35,738 nt of DNA, from the NCBI GenBank assembly GCA_003136895.1, contig PLDY01000068.1, forward strand, positions 1 through 35,738, written 5' to 3'. Origin of the DNA: Candidatus Erabacter solicola. Its GTDB lineage: Bacteria; Vulcanimicrobiota; Vulcanimicrobiia; Vulcanimicrobiales; Vulcanimicrobiaceae. Shown here in pieces: positions 13,370-22,171 of the stretch. The translations under genes were made by a program, and so were the position numbers. The notes beneath the pieces are model-generated. The model saw nothing but the letters and a program-made list of their open reading frames with translations, did no database searches and was not told the origin of the DNA. Positions within the stretch are counted from its first letter, which is position 1. The number at the start of each line of letters is the position of its first letter.

Positions 13370-14262
13370 GACGCGGCGGTGCGGCGTACCGGACGTAGCC
13401 TACGGACGAGCGACCTTAGGAACGCAATCGCCGCGATCCGGCGCTTGCGACGCCGATCCGCCGCGAACGTCATCGCCAGTCCGGGAACGTAGCGCTCGGG
13501 CGAGCGCGCTATCATGTCACCGAGTTTAAGATCGCCGAAGCGCATCCGTCCCTCGTTCGAGGAAAGGCTTCCGGAACGCTGCAAGTACTCGACGAGGGGC
13601 GCTTCCACGAAAATAATATCGCTATGCCGAAGTGCGCGCAGCAGCCATTCGAAGTCCTCACCGACGTGATACAGCTGCGTTGAGGGTAATGCCGGGTCGA
13701 ACGGCTCCTCCAGCAGAAGCGTCCGCTCGACAACTGCGCTGGACATGCACACATACTGCCCGAATGGAAGCGTTGCCGCCGCGCTCTCGCGACCGATCCG
13801 AACCGCGTTCGTGCCGATCGGCACCCGCAGCGTCTTGCCGTACGACGGATGCACGGCATTTGCCGACGGCGTCCGTCTGCCGAGTTCGTTGATCAGTCCA
13901 ATATCCGTTGCTAGGATACGCACGTCCGGTGCGAGCAAGTGGGCCTTCCACTGCTGCGCCAGCTTGCCGGGCAGCCAACGATCGTCGGCATCGAGGAACG
14001 CGATCCACGGCTGAGTCGCCACGGCGATACCGGCGTTTCGGGCGGCCGCCAATCCGCGATTCTCCTGTCGAATCACGCTGGCGCCGGCGTGCGCCGCCGC
14101 AGCTGCGGTCCCGTCGCTAGAGCCGTCGTCGACGACGATAACCTCATTCGGCGCGAGTGTCTGCGCGCGCACGCTTTCGATCGCCTTCGCCACGTACCTC
14201 GCGACGTTGTATGCGGGGATCACGACGCTCACCGGCGCGGACGAGCACATTCCGTCGCTCAT
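13366..14262 (-). CDS. GT2 glycosyltransferase (copy B of a tandem pair)
   Basis: The start ATG 14262 overlaps the upstream stop as ATGA, giving 298 aa and trimming an upstream extension. GT-A motifs are present: VSVVIPAYNVARYVAKAIES, VIVVDDGSSDGTAAAAA, ENRGLAAARNAGIA and WIAFLDADDRWLPGKL. The C-terminal region EDFEWLLRALRHSD is shared with the next upstream gene, which points to tandem duplication. It should transfer a sugar from a nucleotide donor to the lipid-linked repeat unit in the cytoplasm. The final residues are very basic (RRRKRRIAAIAFLRSLVRRL), a likely membrane-surface helix. Confidence 0.92.
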   Translation of the reverse strand: MSDGMCSSAPVSVVIPAYNVARYVAKAIESVRAQTLAPNEVIVVDDGSSDGTAAAAAHAGASVIRQENRGLAAARNAGIAVATQPWIAFLDADDRWLPGKLAQQWKAHLLAPDVRILATDIGLINELGRRTPSANAVHPSYGKTLRVPIGTNAVRIGRESAAATLPFGQYVCMSSAVVERTLLLEEPFDPALPSTQLYHVGEDFEWLLRALRHSDIIFVEAPLVEYLQRSGSLSSNEGRMRFGDLKLGDMIARSPERYVPGLAMTFAADRRRKRRIAAIAFLRSLVRRLRPVRRTAAS

Positions 14263-15308
14263 TGTATCGTCGGCGCGGAACGGTACGCATGGCGATGGCG
14301 CCACAACGCGCGCAGACCTAAGATAACGATGCGGCCTAGACGCCAATCCCCGATCGCGGCCGGCGCCATGAGGGCCAGCGTTCGAAGCGACGCTCCCTCT
14401 CTCAAAGCGCGTCGCAACACGCGGCGCGCGTTCGTATAATCCGATTGACGCAGATACTCAAGCGCGGCGCGTCGCAGCATGACCGGGCGAGATCGACGAA
14501 ATGAGACGTCGGCTCCCTCGGCGTAACGTTCGGGCGCCCGCGCTATCAACTCGCCGAGCATCACATCGCCGCAAGCTTGCCGCCCTTTCGACGCCGACCG
14601 GCCGTTTTCGTTGAGCGTGTAGCGCGTTAGGGGCCGCTCGACCGCGACGACATCGCCATGACGAAGTGCTCGAAGTAGCCATTCGAAGTCTTCGGCAACC
14701 AGAAACTCTTTGCTCGCCGGCAACGACTCGGCAAAGCGAAGGTCATGCTCGAGCAACCAGGCCCGGTCCAGAAGCATCGTCGATGGGCTCGCGATGTTCG
14801 TGCGCACGATCGTAGCCAACATTTGATCGCGCCGAATAAAGACCGTGTCGTGCCCGACTGCCTCGCGAGCGGATCCGAGATAGCCCGGTGTTAGCGCAAA
14901 GAACGATGTTGCGACCACTTCTCCAGCGCGCACCAGTGCATAGTCGGAGATCAAGATCGGGGCTTGCGGACAGCGTTCGTGCGCCGCCCACTGGCGATCA
15001 AGTTTGTCGCGCGTCCACGTGTCGTCAGCATCAAGAAAAGCGATCCAGGCCTGATGTGCTTCGCGAATCCCGACGTTCCTCGCGGCTGCAGGTCCTTGGT
15101 TGCTCTGCACGAGGACGCGCGCGCCAAGTGCACGCGCGCTGGCCGCCGTCGAATCTGTGGACCCGTCGTCGATCACGAGGATCTCGGCCGGAGCGCGCGT
15201 CTGCGCCAGCACGCTCGCGATCGCAGCGGTGATGTAGCCTTCGGAGTTGTACGCCGGGATAACGACCGTTATCGGGAGCGTCCGGCCGGTACCGAGTTCG
15301 TCAGACAC
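14259..15308 (-). CDS. GT2 glycosyltransferase (copy A of a tandem pair)
   Basis: Start GTG 15308 overlaps the O-antigen ligase stop (GTGTCTGA), giving 349 aa. Motifs: ITVVIPAYNSEGYITAAIAS, ILVIDDGSTDSTAAS, SNQGPAAARNVGI, WIAFLDADDTWTRDKL and EDFEWLLRALRHGD. It aligns along its whole length with the following gene and is about 50 aa longer, with a C-terminal helical extension (EYLRQSDYTNARRVLRRAL). The role is repeat-unit assembly in the EPS pathway. Confidence 0.92.
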   Translation of the reverse strand: MSDELGTGRTLPITVVIPAYNSEGYITAAIASVLAQTRAPAEILVIDDGSTDSTAASARALGARVLVQSNQGPAAARNVGIREAHQAWIAFLDADDTWTRDKLDRQWAAHERCPQAPILISDYALVRAGEVVATSFFALTPGYLGSAREAVGHDTVFIRRDQMLATIVRTNIASPSTMLLDRAWLLEHDLRFAESLPASKEFLVAEDFEWLLRALRHGDVVAVERPLTRYTLNENGRSASKGRQACGDVMLGELIARAPERYAEGADVSFRRSRPVMLRRAALEYLRQSDYTNARRVLRRALREGASLRTLALMAPAAIGDWRLGRIVILGLRALWRHRHAYRSAPTIQ

Positions 15309-16710
15309 GGACAGGCCGCACGATCCGCGCTGCGATTGGATTCGCAACGGCGAGCGCGGTCGGATCGACGGCTCTCGGCGAGTACAGGTTCAGCAGCAGC
15401 AACGGGAACGATTGCGCGAGCCAGATATACTTGATCCAGATGGGATCGATGAAGAGCGACTGCGCGAAGAGCGCGATGATCGAGGCCTCCAGGGCGATTC
15501 GAATCGGATAGAACCGGTGAGTCGCCGGGATAGCACGTAATTGCCGAAAGCCTCGATACCACGCCCACAGGACGATGACGAGTCCGATGACACCGAGCTC
15601 GACCCAGGTTCCGATGACGATGTTGTGACTCGGCCGATGCCAGCCTTGAAGCTGCTGCTGGAACACACCCAGAAAATTCACATCGTACGTTTCGGGAAAC
15701 GAGCCGATGCCCGTCCCGAGGAGCCAATGCTCCTTGATCGCGTGCCATCCAACTTCCCAGATGAAGGTGCGGCCGCTGCCGCTGCCGGCGCCTTCGTCGT
15801 GGATGAAACGACCCCACACTTGCGGGAAGAATGCCGTCAGCGCCAGCGATACGGCCCCCACGCTCATGATCTGAAGCCGGTGCCGGCTTCGAAACGCGAA
15901 ATAGAGAAGCAGTAACGCGAGGGCGATGAGTCCGCCTCGCGACGCCGTCATCAAGATGCCGACCATCATGAGCGCGACGCCCGCAAAGCATGCGACGCGC
16001 AGCAAGAGCCTGCGCGACGATAGACCGATCGCCAGCGTCAGAGCGATCGGAAGGACGAAGCTCGTGGCAAATTGGTTCGGGTCCGTCGCCAAGCCCCCCG
16101 CGCCCACGAGGGTCAGACGCGCGCCGTCGAAGCTGTGGCTGAATATAGCGTAGAGCGCGCTTCCTATGCCGCCGAGCGCCGTGATGGCGATGATGGCGCG
16201 GAACTCGACCTCTTCGACGGGATAGACCGCCAGAACGGTCATGATCAAGAAGTTTTGAAGAACGATGCCGAAGACGCGCTGACTCTCCGGCAGGTCAGGA
16301 GTCCAAAGAAAGGTGAGGCCGGCCCAGGCAACGAGCGCCGCCCACGCGTACCAGCCTTGCTTCGGGAAGACGATGCGGCGTACGAGCAAGATGCGCACGA
16401 CGAATGCAAGGGCCGAGACGACGGCGATCGCGCGCACGATCGAGGCGCCGCTCGTGACCTGAAGGATGCTATCGAACGGTATCAGCGCGACGTAGAGACC
16501 GAACGGAAAGATCAACGGGTAACGGAAGGCCAGAAAAACCGCGATCGGAGCGAGTGCAAGCGCCATCGCGAAGAGTGGCAGATGCAGGCCCTCGGGCGTC
16601 GATGCTCCGCTTACCGAGCGAGCGGCTATGAGAAGATAGAACCCACCGGCCAGGATAGCGCCGGCGCGAAGGAGGAACGTACGGCCGTCCTTGCCGGCGG
16701 CGCGTTGCAT
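15301..16710 (-). CDS. O-antigen ligase/polymerase-like protein (Wzy/WaaL family)
   Basis: The start ATG 16710 lies directly after the upstream receiver stop (2 bp gap). The 469-aa protein has at least ten membrane helices and one large periplasmic loop containing SGSGRTFIWEVGWHAIKEHW, LLGTGIGSFPET and WHRPSHNIVIGTWVELGVIG. The PSHN segment with its conserved His is the hallmark of the Wzy_C/O-antigen ligase family. In this setting, with Wzx, Wza and Wzc homologues and no LPS core genes, a repeat-unit polymerase role is more likely than a ligase role. Sequence alone does not separate the two. Confidence 0.88.
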   Translation of the reverse strand: MQRAAGKDGRTFLLRAGAILAGGFYLLIAARSVSGASTPEGLHLPLFAMALALAPIAVFLAFRYPLIFPFGLYVALIPFDSILQVTSGASIVRAIAVVSALAFVVRILLVRRIVFPKQGWYAWAALVAWAGLTFLWTPDLPESQRVFGIVLQNFLIMTVLAVYPVEEVEFRAIIAITALGGIGSALYAIFSHSFDGARLTLVGAGGLATDPNQFATSFVLPIALTLAIGLSSRRLLLRVACFAGVALMMVGILMTASRGGLIALALLLLYFAFRSRHRLQIMSVGAVSLALTAFFPQVWGRFIHDEGAGSGSGRTFIWEVGWHAIKEHWLLGTGIGSFPETYDVNFLGVFQQQLQGWHRPSHNIVIGTWVELGVIGLVIVLWAWYRGFRQLRAIPATHRFYPIRIALEASIIALFAQSLFIDPIWIKYIWLAQSFPLLLLNLYSPRAVDPTALAVANPIAARIVRPVRV

Positions 16711-16712
16711 CG

Positions 16713-17072
16713 CTAGGCGGGAACCAAGGCCGCTTCGCGTAAACTCGACATGACGCGCTCGGTGCCCGAATGTTTTGAGATGACGGCGTCGGCGCCCGAG
16801 ATGAAGCATGCGGCCGCGTACGTCGGGTCGTCGGAATTACAGTACGCGATCAGCGCTGCAGACGGCGTTGCCTGCCGGATCCGGCAGAGCGCGTTCGGCC
16901 CGCCGCGCTCGAAGAAATCCACGTCGACGAAAACGGCTGCCGGTGCGTGCAAGGCAATGTCTTTACCGTCGATGTCGTGGCTCGTCGCAACCACGTCGAA
17001 GCCGGCCTCGGCCAAGAAACTTTGCAGGTAGCCGGCGAACATCAATTGCGGTTCGATCAGGTACGTGCGCAT
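16713..17072 (-). CDS. Single-domain receiver-like regulator (atypical)
   Basis: This 119-aa protein consists only of a CheY-like fold with no output domain. The phosphoacceptor position is D50 (AVFVDVDFFE), the Lys equivalent is K100 (GADAVISKHSG) and the hydroxyl residue is replaced in IAYCNSDD. The acidic pair that binds Mg in ordinary receivers is changed to Glu-Pro (TYLIEPQLMF). It begins 2 bp after the LuxR regulator stop and is followed directly by the polymerase gene, so it is co-transcribed with EPS genes. The same organisation is mirrored at 26043. It may act as a phosphate-independent partner or decoy for the adjacent regulator, which is inference. Confidence 0.82.
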   Translation of the reverse strand: MRTYLIEPQLMFAGYLQSFLAEAGFDVVATSHDIDGKDIALHAPAAVFVDVDFFERGGPNALCRIRQATPSAALIAYCNSDDPTYAAACFISGADAVISKHSGTERVMSSLREAALVPA

Positions 17073-17074
17073 CG

Positions 17075-17710
17075 CTAGTTCACCAATCCGTTGCGAACTG
17101 CGTACACGGCAACGCCGGATCGCGCGTTCACTTTGAGTTTTGCCAAGACGTGGCTCACGTGGTTTTTGACGGTCTTCTCGGAGAGCATGAGCCGCTTACC
17201 GATGTCGCGATTGGAGAGGCCGTCGGCGATGAGCCTAACGATTTCGAACTCCCGGCTCGACAGCTCGGAGACTTCGTGCGTACGGCTCGAGCGGCGGCGC
17301 AGCATCGCGCCGGCGATGCGCGGGTCGGCGTATGAATCGCCGTTGGCGACGAGGTGGACGATCTCAAGGAGCGTCGCGGGAGACGTATCCTTTGCAATAT
17401 AGGCGTCGGCCTTGGCGGCTAACGCGCGTTGCATCGCACGCGGGCGATGCTGGGTCGAGACGACGCAGACGCGGCTTTGCGGCGACGAACGCTCGCAAGC
17501 GGCGATCGCCTCTTCGACATCCACCCCAAGTGCGTCGACGTCGAGAAAGATGAGGTCGGGCCGCAATTCACCGATCGCAGCGGATTGCGGATTATTAGCC
17601 GATCCGACGATCGAGATCGATGGGTCCGCTCCGAAGACGTGACGCATTGCGTCGATCACGACCTGATGCGGTTCGACAAGAAAGACGCGAACGGTCTTAC
17701 GCTGGAGCAT
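17075..17710 (-). CDS. NarL/LuxR-family response regulator, DosR-like HTH, atypical receiver
   Basis: The 211-aa protein has a receiver (1-120) and a LuxR-type HTH (145-211). The receiver keeps D57 (LIFLDVDAL), S85 and K107 (YIAKDTSPATLL), but the acidic pair is Glu-Pro (VFLVEPHQVV) instead of Asp-Asp, which weakens Mg binding. The HTH reads LSSREFEIVRLIADGLSNRD and LSEKTVKNHVSHVLAKL. The recognition helix EKTVKN is the same as in DosR/DevR of mycobacteria. It lies inside the EPS operon, 17 bp after the Wzc-like gene. It probably binds the GGGACT-type boxes near 20933 and elsewhere, forming an autoregulatory loop. Confidence 0.92.
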   Translation of the reverse strand: MLQRKTVRVFLVEPHQVVIDAMRHVFGADPSISIVGSANNPQSAAIGELRPDLIFLDVDALGVDVEEAIAACERSSPQSRVCVVSTQHRPRAMQRALAAKADAYIAKDTSPATLLEIVHLVANGDSYADPRIAGAMLRRRSSRTHEVSELSSREFEIVRLIADGLSNRDIGKRLMLSEKTVKNHVSHVLAKLKVNARSGVAVYAVRNGLVN

Positions 17711-17727
17711 CGTGGATGGCCCTAGCG

Positions 17728-19941
17728 CTAACCGACGCGCGAGGTCTCCGGCAGCGATATCGATTGTCCTACTCCTACATAACGCTCGTAAGTATTTTCC
17801 GTAACGTCAGGCTTCACTCCGTTGAGAACGACGCCCAAGAGATTTTGGGAGCCCATGCTGCGCAGTTTATCGAGCGCGCCTTGAACCGAGCGTCCATCGG
17901 AGCGCGCCGAAGAGACGACCATGACGGTGCCCTCGGCTTTGTGCGCCAGGACGACCCCATCGACGATCGAGCGCAGCGCCGGACCGTCAATAATGATGAA
18001 GTCGAAACGCTCGCGCGCTTTCTTGAGGACGCGGTCGAACGCGGCGCCTTGCAGCAATGCGACCGGATTCGGGGCGGGGCGTCCGGCGGTTAGTACCCAT
18101 ACGCCTGTATGTCGCGACGGCTTGACGGCTTCGGGGAAACGTGCCAATCCTACCAGCACGTCGGAGAGGCCATGCTCGTTTCCGAGATTGAGTTTCTGAT
18201 GGATCGAGGGCCGGCGCAGGTCGGCATCGATGATCAACACGCGCGCGCGCATCAAACCCATGCTGATGGCGGTGTTGATGGCGACCGTCGATTTGCCGTC
18301 GCCCTGATCCGGGCTGACGAAGACGATCGAGCGCGGCGGCGCACTGGATGAATAGCGCAGCGACGCGACCAGTTGGTAGAACGCTTCGACTGAAAGCGGC
18401 TTGACCCATTGGTTGGCACGCCAGTCGCCCGAATCGATCGCCGGAACCGAAGCCAGGACCGGCAATCCAAGCCGTTCCTTGATATCCTCTTCGGAGCGGA
18501 AACGATCGTCAAGGAAATCCGCAAGGAAGGCGGAGCTGAGCGCGAGCCCGAGGCCGATGAACAATCCGAGTGCCATATTGAGGACGAAGTTCGGCGTGGC
18601 ATTATAGACCTGCGGGTCGGCGGCTTGCGTGATCGAGACATCGCTCAAGGCCGTCGTGCGCGAAATCATCGCTTCCTGATACTTGTGCTGCAGCGACTCG
18701 TAGAAGCTCTCGGTCGACTTCGCCTCGCGCTGGAGATCGCCGATGCGGCGCGCTTGCTCGGGCAGATTGTCGAGCTTTGGCCGAAACGCATCGCGCTGCT
18801 TTTGCAGGCCCGCCGCCTGCGTTAAGGCGCCGCTCGCCGTGGAGGCGAGGGTCGCGACCTGTTGCTGCAACTGTTGATAGTTCGGATTCGGAATGCTGCT
18901 GCTTCCGGAGTTCACCTGAGCCGGTTGCGCGCGCAATTCGGCCTCGGCTTGCTGAAGCTGCGCCTTTAATCCGACAACGGTCGGATGCTCGTCGGTGTAC
19001 TGTTGGCGCGCGGCGTCCAACTGAACGTGCAGGTTCGCCACCTGGGTCGCGAGCTGGGCCAATACGGGATTGGCGGCCACGTTTTGCGAGCCGACGATGA
19101 ACGCCGGCGTCGAAGCGAGGCTGCCTTGTAGTGTCTGTAACTGCGCTTCGGCCTGCTGCGCCTCCAATTCGGCCTGATGCTGGCGCGACTCAAACGAAGC
19201 GAGCGTGCTGATATCGGCTTGCGTTTGGGTCGGAAGGTCGGCGATTCCGACGCGCACTTGATAGGCGGCGAGCGCGTTCTGCGCAGCCTGCATGTGTTTC
19301 TCGGCATCGGGCAACTGCTCTTGAAGGAATCCGATCGCGGTATCGGCCTGACGCGCGACGAGCATGCGCTCGCGATCGACAAACACGGCCGCAAAGGCGT
19401 TGGCGATCTGCGCGGACGTTTCGGGGTCCGACCAAGCGACGCGTACGCCGAGGACCGACGTGTTCGTAACGGGCCGCACGGTAACGTGCGACAGCAAGGC
19501 GCCCACGGTCGTCTGCAGCTTGAGTCGTTTGATAACTTCTTCTGCCACCGGCGATTGCTGCAACAGCTCGGCATACGTCTCGGGGCTGGCGCCGTTGCCT
19601 GCCGCCAAGAGCGCGTTCAGAACGGGAAGCGACGTGCCGGCGTTCGCCGCCGAGGCATCGGTCGCACTCCCAGCGGACCCGCCGGAGATCAATTTGACTT
19701 GCGTCGCATACTGCCGAGGTTGCAGCAACGTGAAGACGAGCACCGCGCCGACGAATGCGAAGAAAACGAGCGTCATCAGTTTGCGCCGGCGCTTGAGCGT
19801 CTTCCAAATGCGGCGGGGATCGACGTCGCGGGCAAAGTTCTCGGGAATCGCTCCGCTCGCCGGCGCTGCGAACGCGGAGGCGTACGGAGCTGTGGGTGCG
19901 AGTTCTGCGCTCTTACGCCGCGCCAAGCGATAGTTGAGCAC
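17728..19941 (-). CDS. Wzc-like chain-length determinant / BY-kinase-type ATPase
   Basis: Start GTG 19941 is 4 bp after the export protein's stop. The 737-aa protein has an N-terminal membrane helix (LMTLVFFAFVGAVLVFTLL) and a Wzz-type periplasmic domain. A long Gln/Ala-rich coiled coil of about 250 residues and a second helix (MALGLFIGLGLALSSAFLAD) follow. The C-terminal P-loop ATPase has Walker A SPDQGDGKSTVAINTA (about residue 547), Walker A' VLIIDADLRRPSIHQ (about 570) and Walker B FDFIIIDGPAL (about 654). This is the single-polypeptide Wzc layout that controls EPS polymer length and export. The C-terminal tail has only two tyrosines (TYERYVG), fewer than the usual cluster, so autophosphorylation may be reduced. 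Confidence 0.93.
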   Translation of the reverse strand: MLNYRLARRKSAELAPTAPYASAFAAPASGAIPENFARDVDPRRIWKTLKRRRKLMTLVFFAFVGAVLVFTLLQPRQYATQVKLISGGSAGSATDASAANAGTSLPVLNALLAAGNGASPETYAELLQQSPVAEEVIKRLKLQTTVGALLSHVTVRPVTNTSVLGVRVAWSDPETSAQIANAFAAVFVDRERMLVARQADTAIGFLQEQLPDAEKHMQAAQNALAAYQVRVGIADLPTQTQADISTLASFESRQHQAELEAQQAEAQLQTLQGSLASTPAFIVGSQNVAANPVLAQLATQVANLHVQLDAARQQYTDEHPTVVGLKAQLQQAEAELRAQPAQVNSGSSSIPNPNYQQLQQQVATLASTASGALTQAAGLQKQRDAFRPKLDNLPEQARRIGDLQREAKSTESFYESLQHKYQEAMISRTTALSDVSITQAADPQVYNATPNFVLNMALGLFIGLGLALSSAFLADFLDDRFRSEEDIKERLGLPVLASVPAIDSGDWRANQWVKPLSVEAFYQLVASLRYSSSAPPRSIVFVSPDQGDGKSTVAINTAISMGLMRARVLIIDADLRRPSIHQKLNLGNEHGLSDVLVGLARFPEAVKPSRHTGVWVLTAGRPAPNPVALLQGAAFDRVLKKARERFDFIIIDGPALRSIVDGVVLAHKAEGTVMVVSSARSDGRSVQGALDKLRSMGSQNLLGVVLNGVKPDVTENTYERYVGVGQSISLPETSRVG

Positions 19942-19945
19942 TACG

Positions 19946-20869
19946 TTATAACCCGAAGGGCTTGACGATGCCCAGAAGGATCGCCATCACCGGGCTGAGG
20001 ACGTCGTGTTTGCCGCTCGCCTGCGGAATGAAGACGATGTCGCCTTTTTGCAAGAGGATGTCTTTCTTCAGGTCGCCGCCCTTGACGATCTCGTAGAGAT
20101 TGATGATTTGCGTCTTTGGCGTGCCGTCGGCTTGAATGCGGCGCAACGTGACGCGATTGAGATCGGGGTTCAGCGTCGGGCTCGTTCCGGCGCGAGCGAT
20201 CGCGCTCAGTAAGCGGTCACCCTCGTGCAGTGCAACGTCACCCGGATGATCGACTGCTCCGAAGACCTGTACGTTCATTGTCAGCGGCGCCGTCACGATG
20301 ATCGTCATCTGATTCGAGACCGGCACGTTAAGCGTGACATCGCCCTGTTGCAGTAACTTCTGTAACGAAACCTCGGATACGGTGCCGTCCGCAGCCTGCA
20401 AGCGTGCGTTGGGCAGTTGACCGTCGACAGGTCCAAGGCCCCCGGCGGCAGCGAGTGCGTCGGTTAAGCGCGCCTCCGGCTGAAGTGGATATTTACCGGG
20501 GGTCTTCACATTGCCGAGGACGAGAACGTCGACGGTCGCAGCGGTGACGACGGCCACGGTCACCTTAGGCTGGCGCAGATAGTGCGACAGCGCGCGAGCA
20601 ATCGCGTTCGATGCGTCGGGCGGGGTCATGCCTGCGATAACAACGTCGCCGGCGAGCGGCATCGCGACGGCTCCGCCGGGCAAAACCCGAAGGGTTGGCT
20701 GGCTGAGCGCAGCTTCGCCGTAGACCGTGACGCTCACGGTATCACCGACCCGAATATGGTAGTCGGGTGAGGGGGCAGCCAAGGCCGCGCCGGCCGAGGT
20801 TATGGCGAGCAGCGCGAAGACTGCGGACAGGACGCCTTTACGCACTAGCAGAGAAACCTCCATGCTCAT
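19946..20869 (-). CDS. Wza-like polysaccharide export protein (Poly_export + SLBB)
   Basis: The 307-aa protein has a Sec signal peptide (GVLSAVFALLAITSAGAALA, cleavage near AAPS) and no lipobox. Residues 35-110 are the polysaccharide export domain (YHIRVGDTVSVTVYGEAALS, RVLPGGAVAMPLAGDVVIAG). Two SLBB-type beta-grasp repeats follow (VLVLGNVKTPGKYPL; VQVFGAVDHPGDVALHEGD), then a C-terminal hydrophobic helix (VLSPVMAILLGIVKPFGL). It would form the periplasmic/outer-membrane export channel working with the Wzc-like protein. It is the first gene of an eight-gene operon running to 11870, with a DosR-like box 64 bp upstream of the ATG. Confidence 0.93.
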   Translation of the reverse strand: MSMEVSLLVRKGVLSAVFALLAITSAGAALAAPSPDYHIRVGDTVSVTVYGEAALSQPTLRVLPGGAVAMPLAGDVVIAGMTPPDASNAIARALSHYLRQPKVTVAVVTAATVDVLVLGNVKTPGKYPLQPEARLTDALAAAGGLGPVDGQLPNARLQAADGTVSEVSLQKLLQQGDVTLNVPVSNQMTIIVTAPLTMNVQVFGAVDHPGDVALHEGDRLLSAIARAGTSPTLNPDLNRVTLRRIQADGTPKTQIINLYEIVKGGDLKKDILLQKGDIVFIPQASGKHDVLSPVMAILLGIVKPFGL

Positions 20870-20932
20870 GTATCGTCATCGAGCATACGCCACCGTAGCC
20901 GGTTGCCGAAGCCCCATCCCGCCCCTTGGCCT

Positions 20933-20946
20933 GGGCCGATAGTCCC
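20933..20946 (-). promoter_or_regulatory. DosR-box-like site 3 upstream of the export operon
   Basis: On the minus strand: GGGACT-AT-CGGCCC, with flanks TCT and AGG giving TGGG...CCCA symmetry. It lies 64 bp upstream of the Wza-like ATG, in the 81-bp gap after the GT4 gene, a position consistent with activator binding near a -35 element. Confidence 0.5.
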
Positions 20947-20950
20947 AGAC

Positions 20951-22171
20951 CTAGCCGATTTCGATTGGGACGCGAGCCGGGACGGCAGGGCTGATTCCTA
21001 GTAGGCCGGCCAGTCGTCGGGTTGTCTCCGAGGTCTCGAAGTGCTCGACCACGCGCTGCCGCCCGGCCAGGCCTACTCGGCGCCGCTCGCCCGGGTTGGC
21101 CAGGAGCAGTGCCATCGCCTCGGCCAGCCCTTCGGGATCGCGCTGCGGCACCAGGATACCGGTCCCGTCGACCACGAGTTCGCCGATGCTGCCCGTTCGG
21201 GTCGCGACTACCGGTACGCCGGCGGCCATCGCCTCCATGAGCGCGACGGGGATGCCCTCGTGCTCGTCTTCGTCCTCGGTGCTGGCTAGCGCGACGAGAT
21301 CGTACTCGCCGGCAGCCAGCCCGGCGGTAAGCCTATCGTGAGGAACGTTACCGAGCATCCGGACTCGATCACGTAAGCCGTGCCGCGCGATGCCGGCAGC
21401 AACCTCGGCCCGGATCTCACCCTCTCCGGCTAAGTCGCAACTGAAAGCTACGCCGCGATCGCGCAGCTGCGCCAGCGCCGCTAGCAGATAACGGTGGCCT
21501 TTCCAAGTACATAGGCGTGCCGAACAGAGAATTTTCGGCTCACGCTCCGGCGGCTCCACGATGCTAGCCGGCACTTCAACGCCGAGATGCACGACCGAGC
21601 AACGGGCGGCCAGTTCGTCCGGCAGTCGCTCTTGCAAGTGCCGGCAGTTGCGCGCCGAGATGATTCGCGTGAACTGCGCTCGTGCGATCTTCGGACGCAG
21701 CAAATTGTCGAAGAAAATATCGTGCTGATGCCCCGACATGCTGAACGGCACGCCGGTAAGTTGCGACGCGACGTAGCCGACGGTCGCCGTGCTCGTCAGC
21801 CAATTCGCGTGAATGTGTTCGATGCCGAGCCGGCGGACTTCCGCAGCGAGAGCCAGCGCTTTTGGAAAGAGCAGCAGATTGACGACGTGGGCGCGCAGCG
21901 CGCTCTTTCCGAACAGCACTTCTACAAGAGCTCGCGCGACGCGCCCCGGATTCAGCGCAAACTCCCGCAGAGCCAGTCGCAGCACCGTGTCGTCGAGCAA
22001 GCCTAAATAGACCGGTGTGGCCCCGAGGTCGTGATAGCAGACGGTCGCGTGCGTGGCGCGCGATGGGATGACAAAGACCTGCGCCAGCTTCGAAAGCGAG
22101 CGAACCTCTGGTTCGAAGAACGCCTCGACGGGCGCGAAGGGAAACTCGGTCGTCAGATATGCCAACTTCAC
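20951..22171 (-). CDS. GT4 glycosyltransferase (WcaL-like)
   Basis: This is a 406-aa GT-B enzyme. The ATG at 22171 overlaps the upstream stop by 4 bp. The N-terminal domain has KLAYLTTEFPFAPVEAFFEP, IEHIHANWLTSTATVGY and SMSGHQHDIF. The C-terminal domain has ILCSARLCTWKGHRYLLAAL, DLAGEGEIRAEVAAG and the nucleotide-sugar motif EDEHEGIPVALMEAMAAGVP with GSIGELVVDGTGILV. The overall pattern resembles colanic-acid glycosyltransferase WcaL. It is a retaining transferase that probably adds a hexose to the EPS repeat unit, and is the last gene of a four-gene minus-strand cluster. Confidence 0.9.
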   Translation of the reverse strand: MKLAYLTTEFPFAPVEAFFEPEVRSLSKLAQVFVIPSRATHATVCYHDLGATPVYLGLLDDTVLRLALREFALNPGRVARALVEVLFGKSALRAHVVNLLLFPKALALAAEVRRLGIEHIHANWLTSTATVGYVASQLTGVPFSMSGHQHDIFFDNLLRPKIARAQFTRIISARNCRHLQERLPDELAARCSVVHLGVEVPASIVEPPEREPKILCSARLCTWKGHRYLLAALAQLRDRGVAFSCDLAGEGEIRAEVAAGIARHGLRDRVRMLGNVPHDRLTAGLAAGEYDLVALASTEDEDEHEGIPVALMEAMAAGVPVVATRTGSIGELVVDGTGILVPQRDPEGLAEAMALLLANPGERRRVGLAGRQRVVEHFETSETTRRLAGLLGISPAVPARVPIEIG

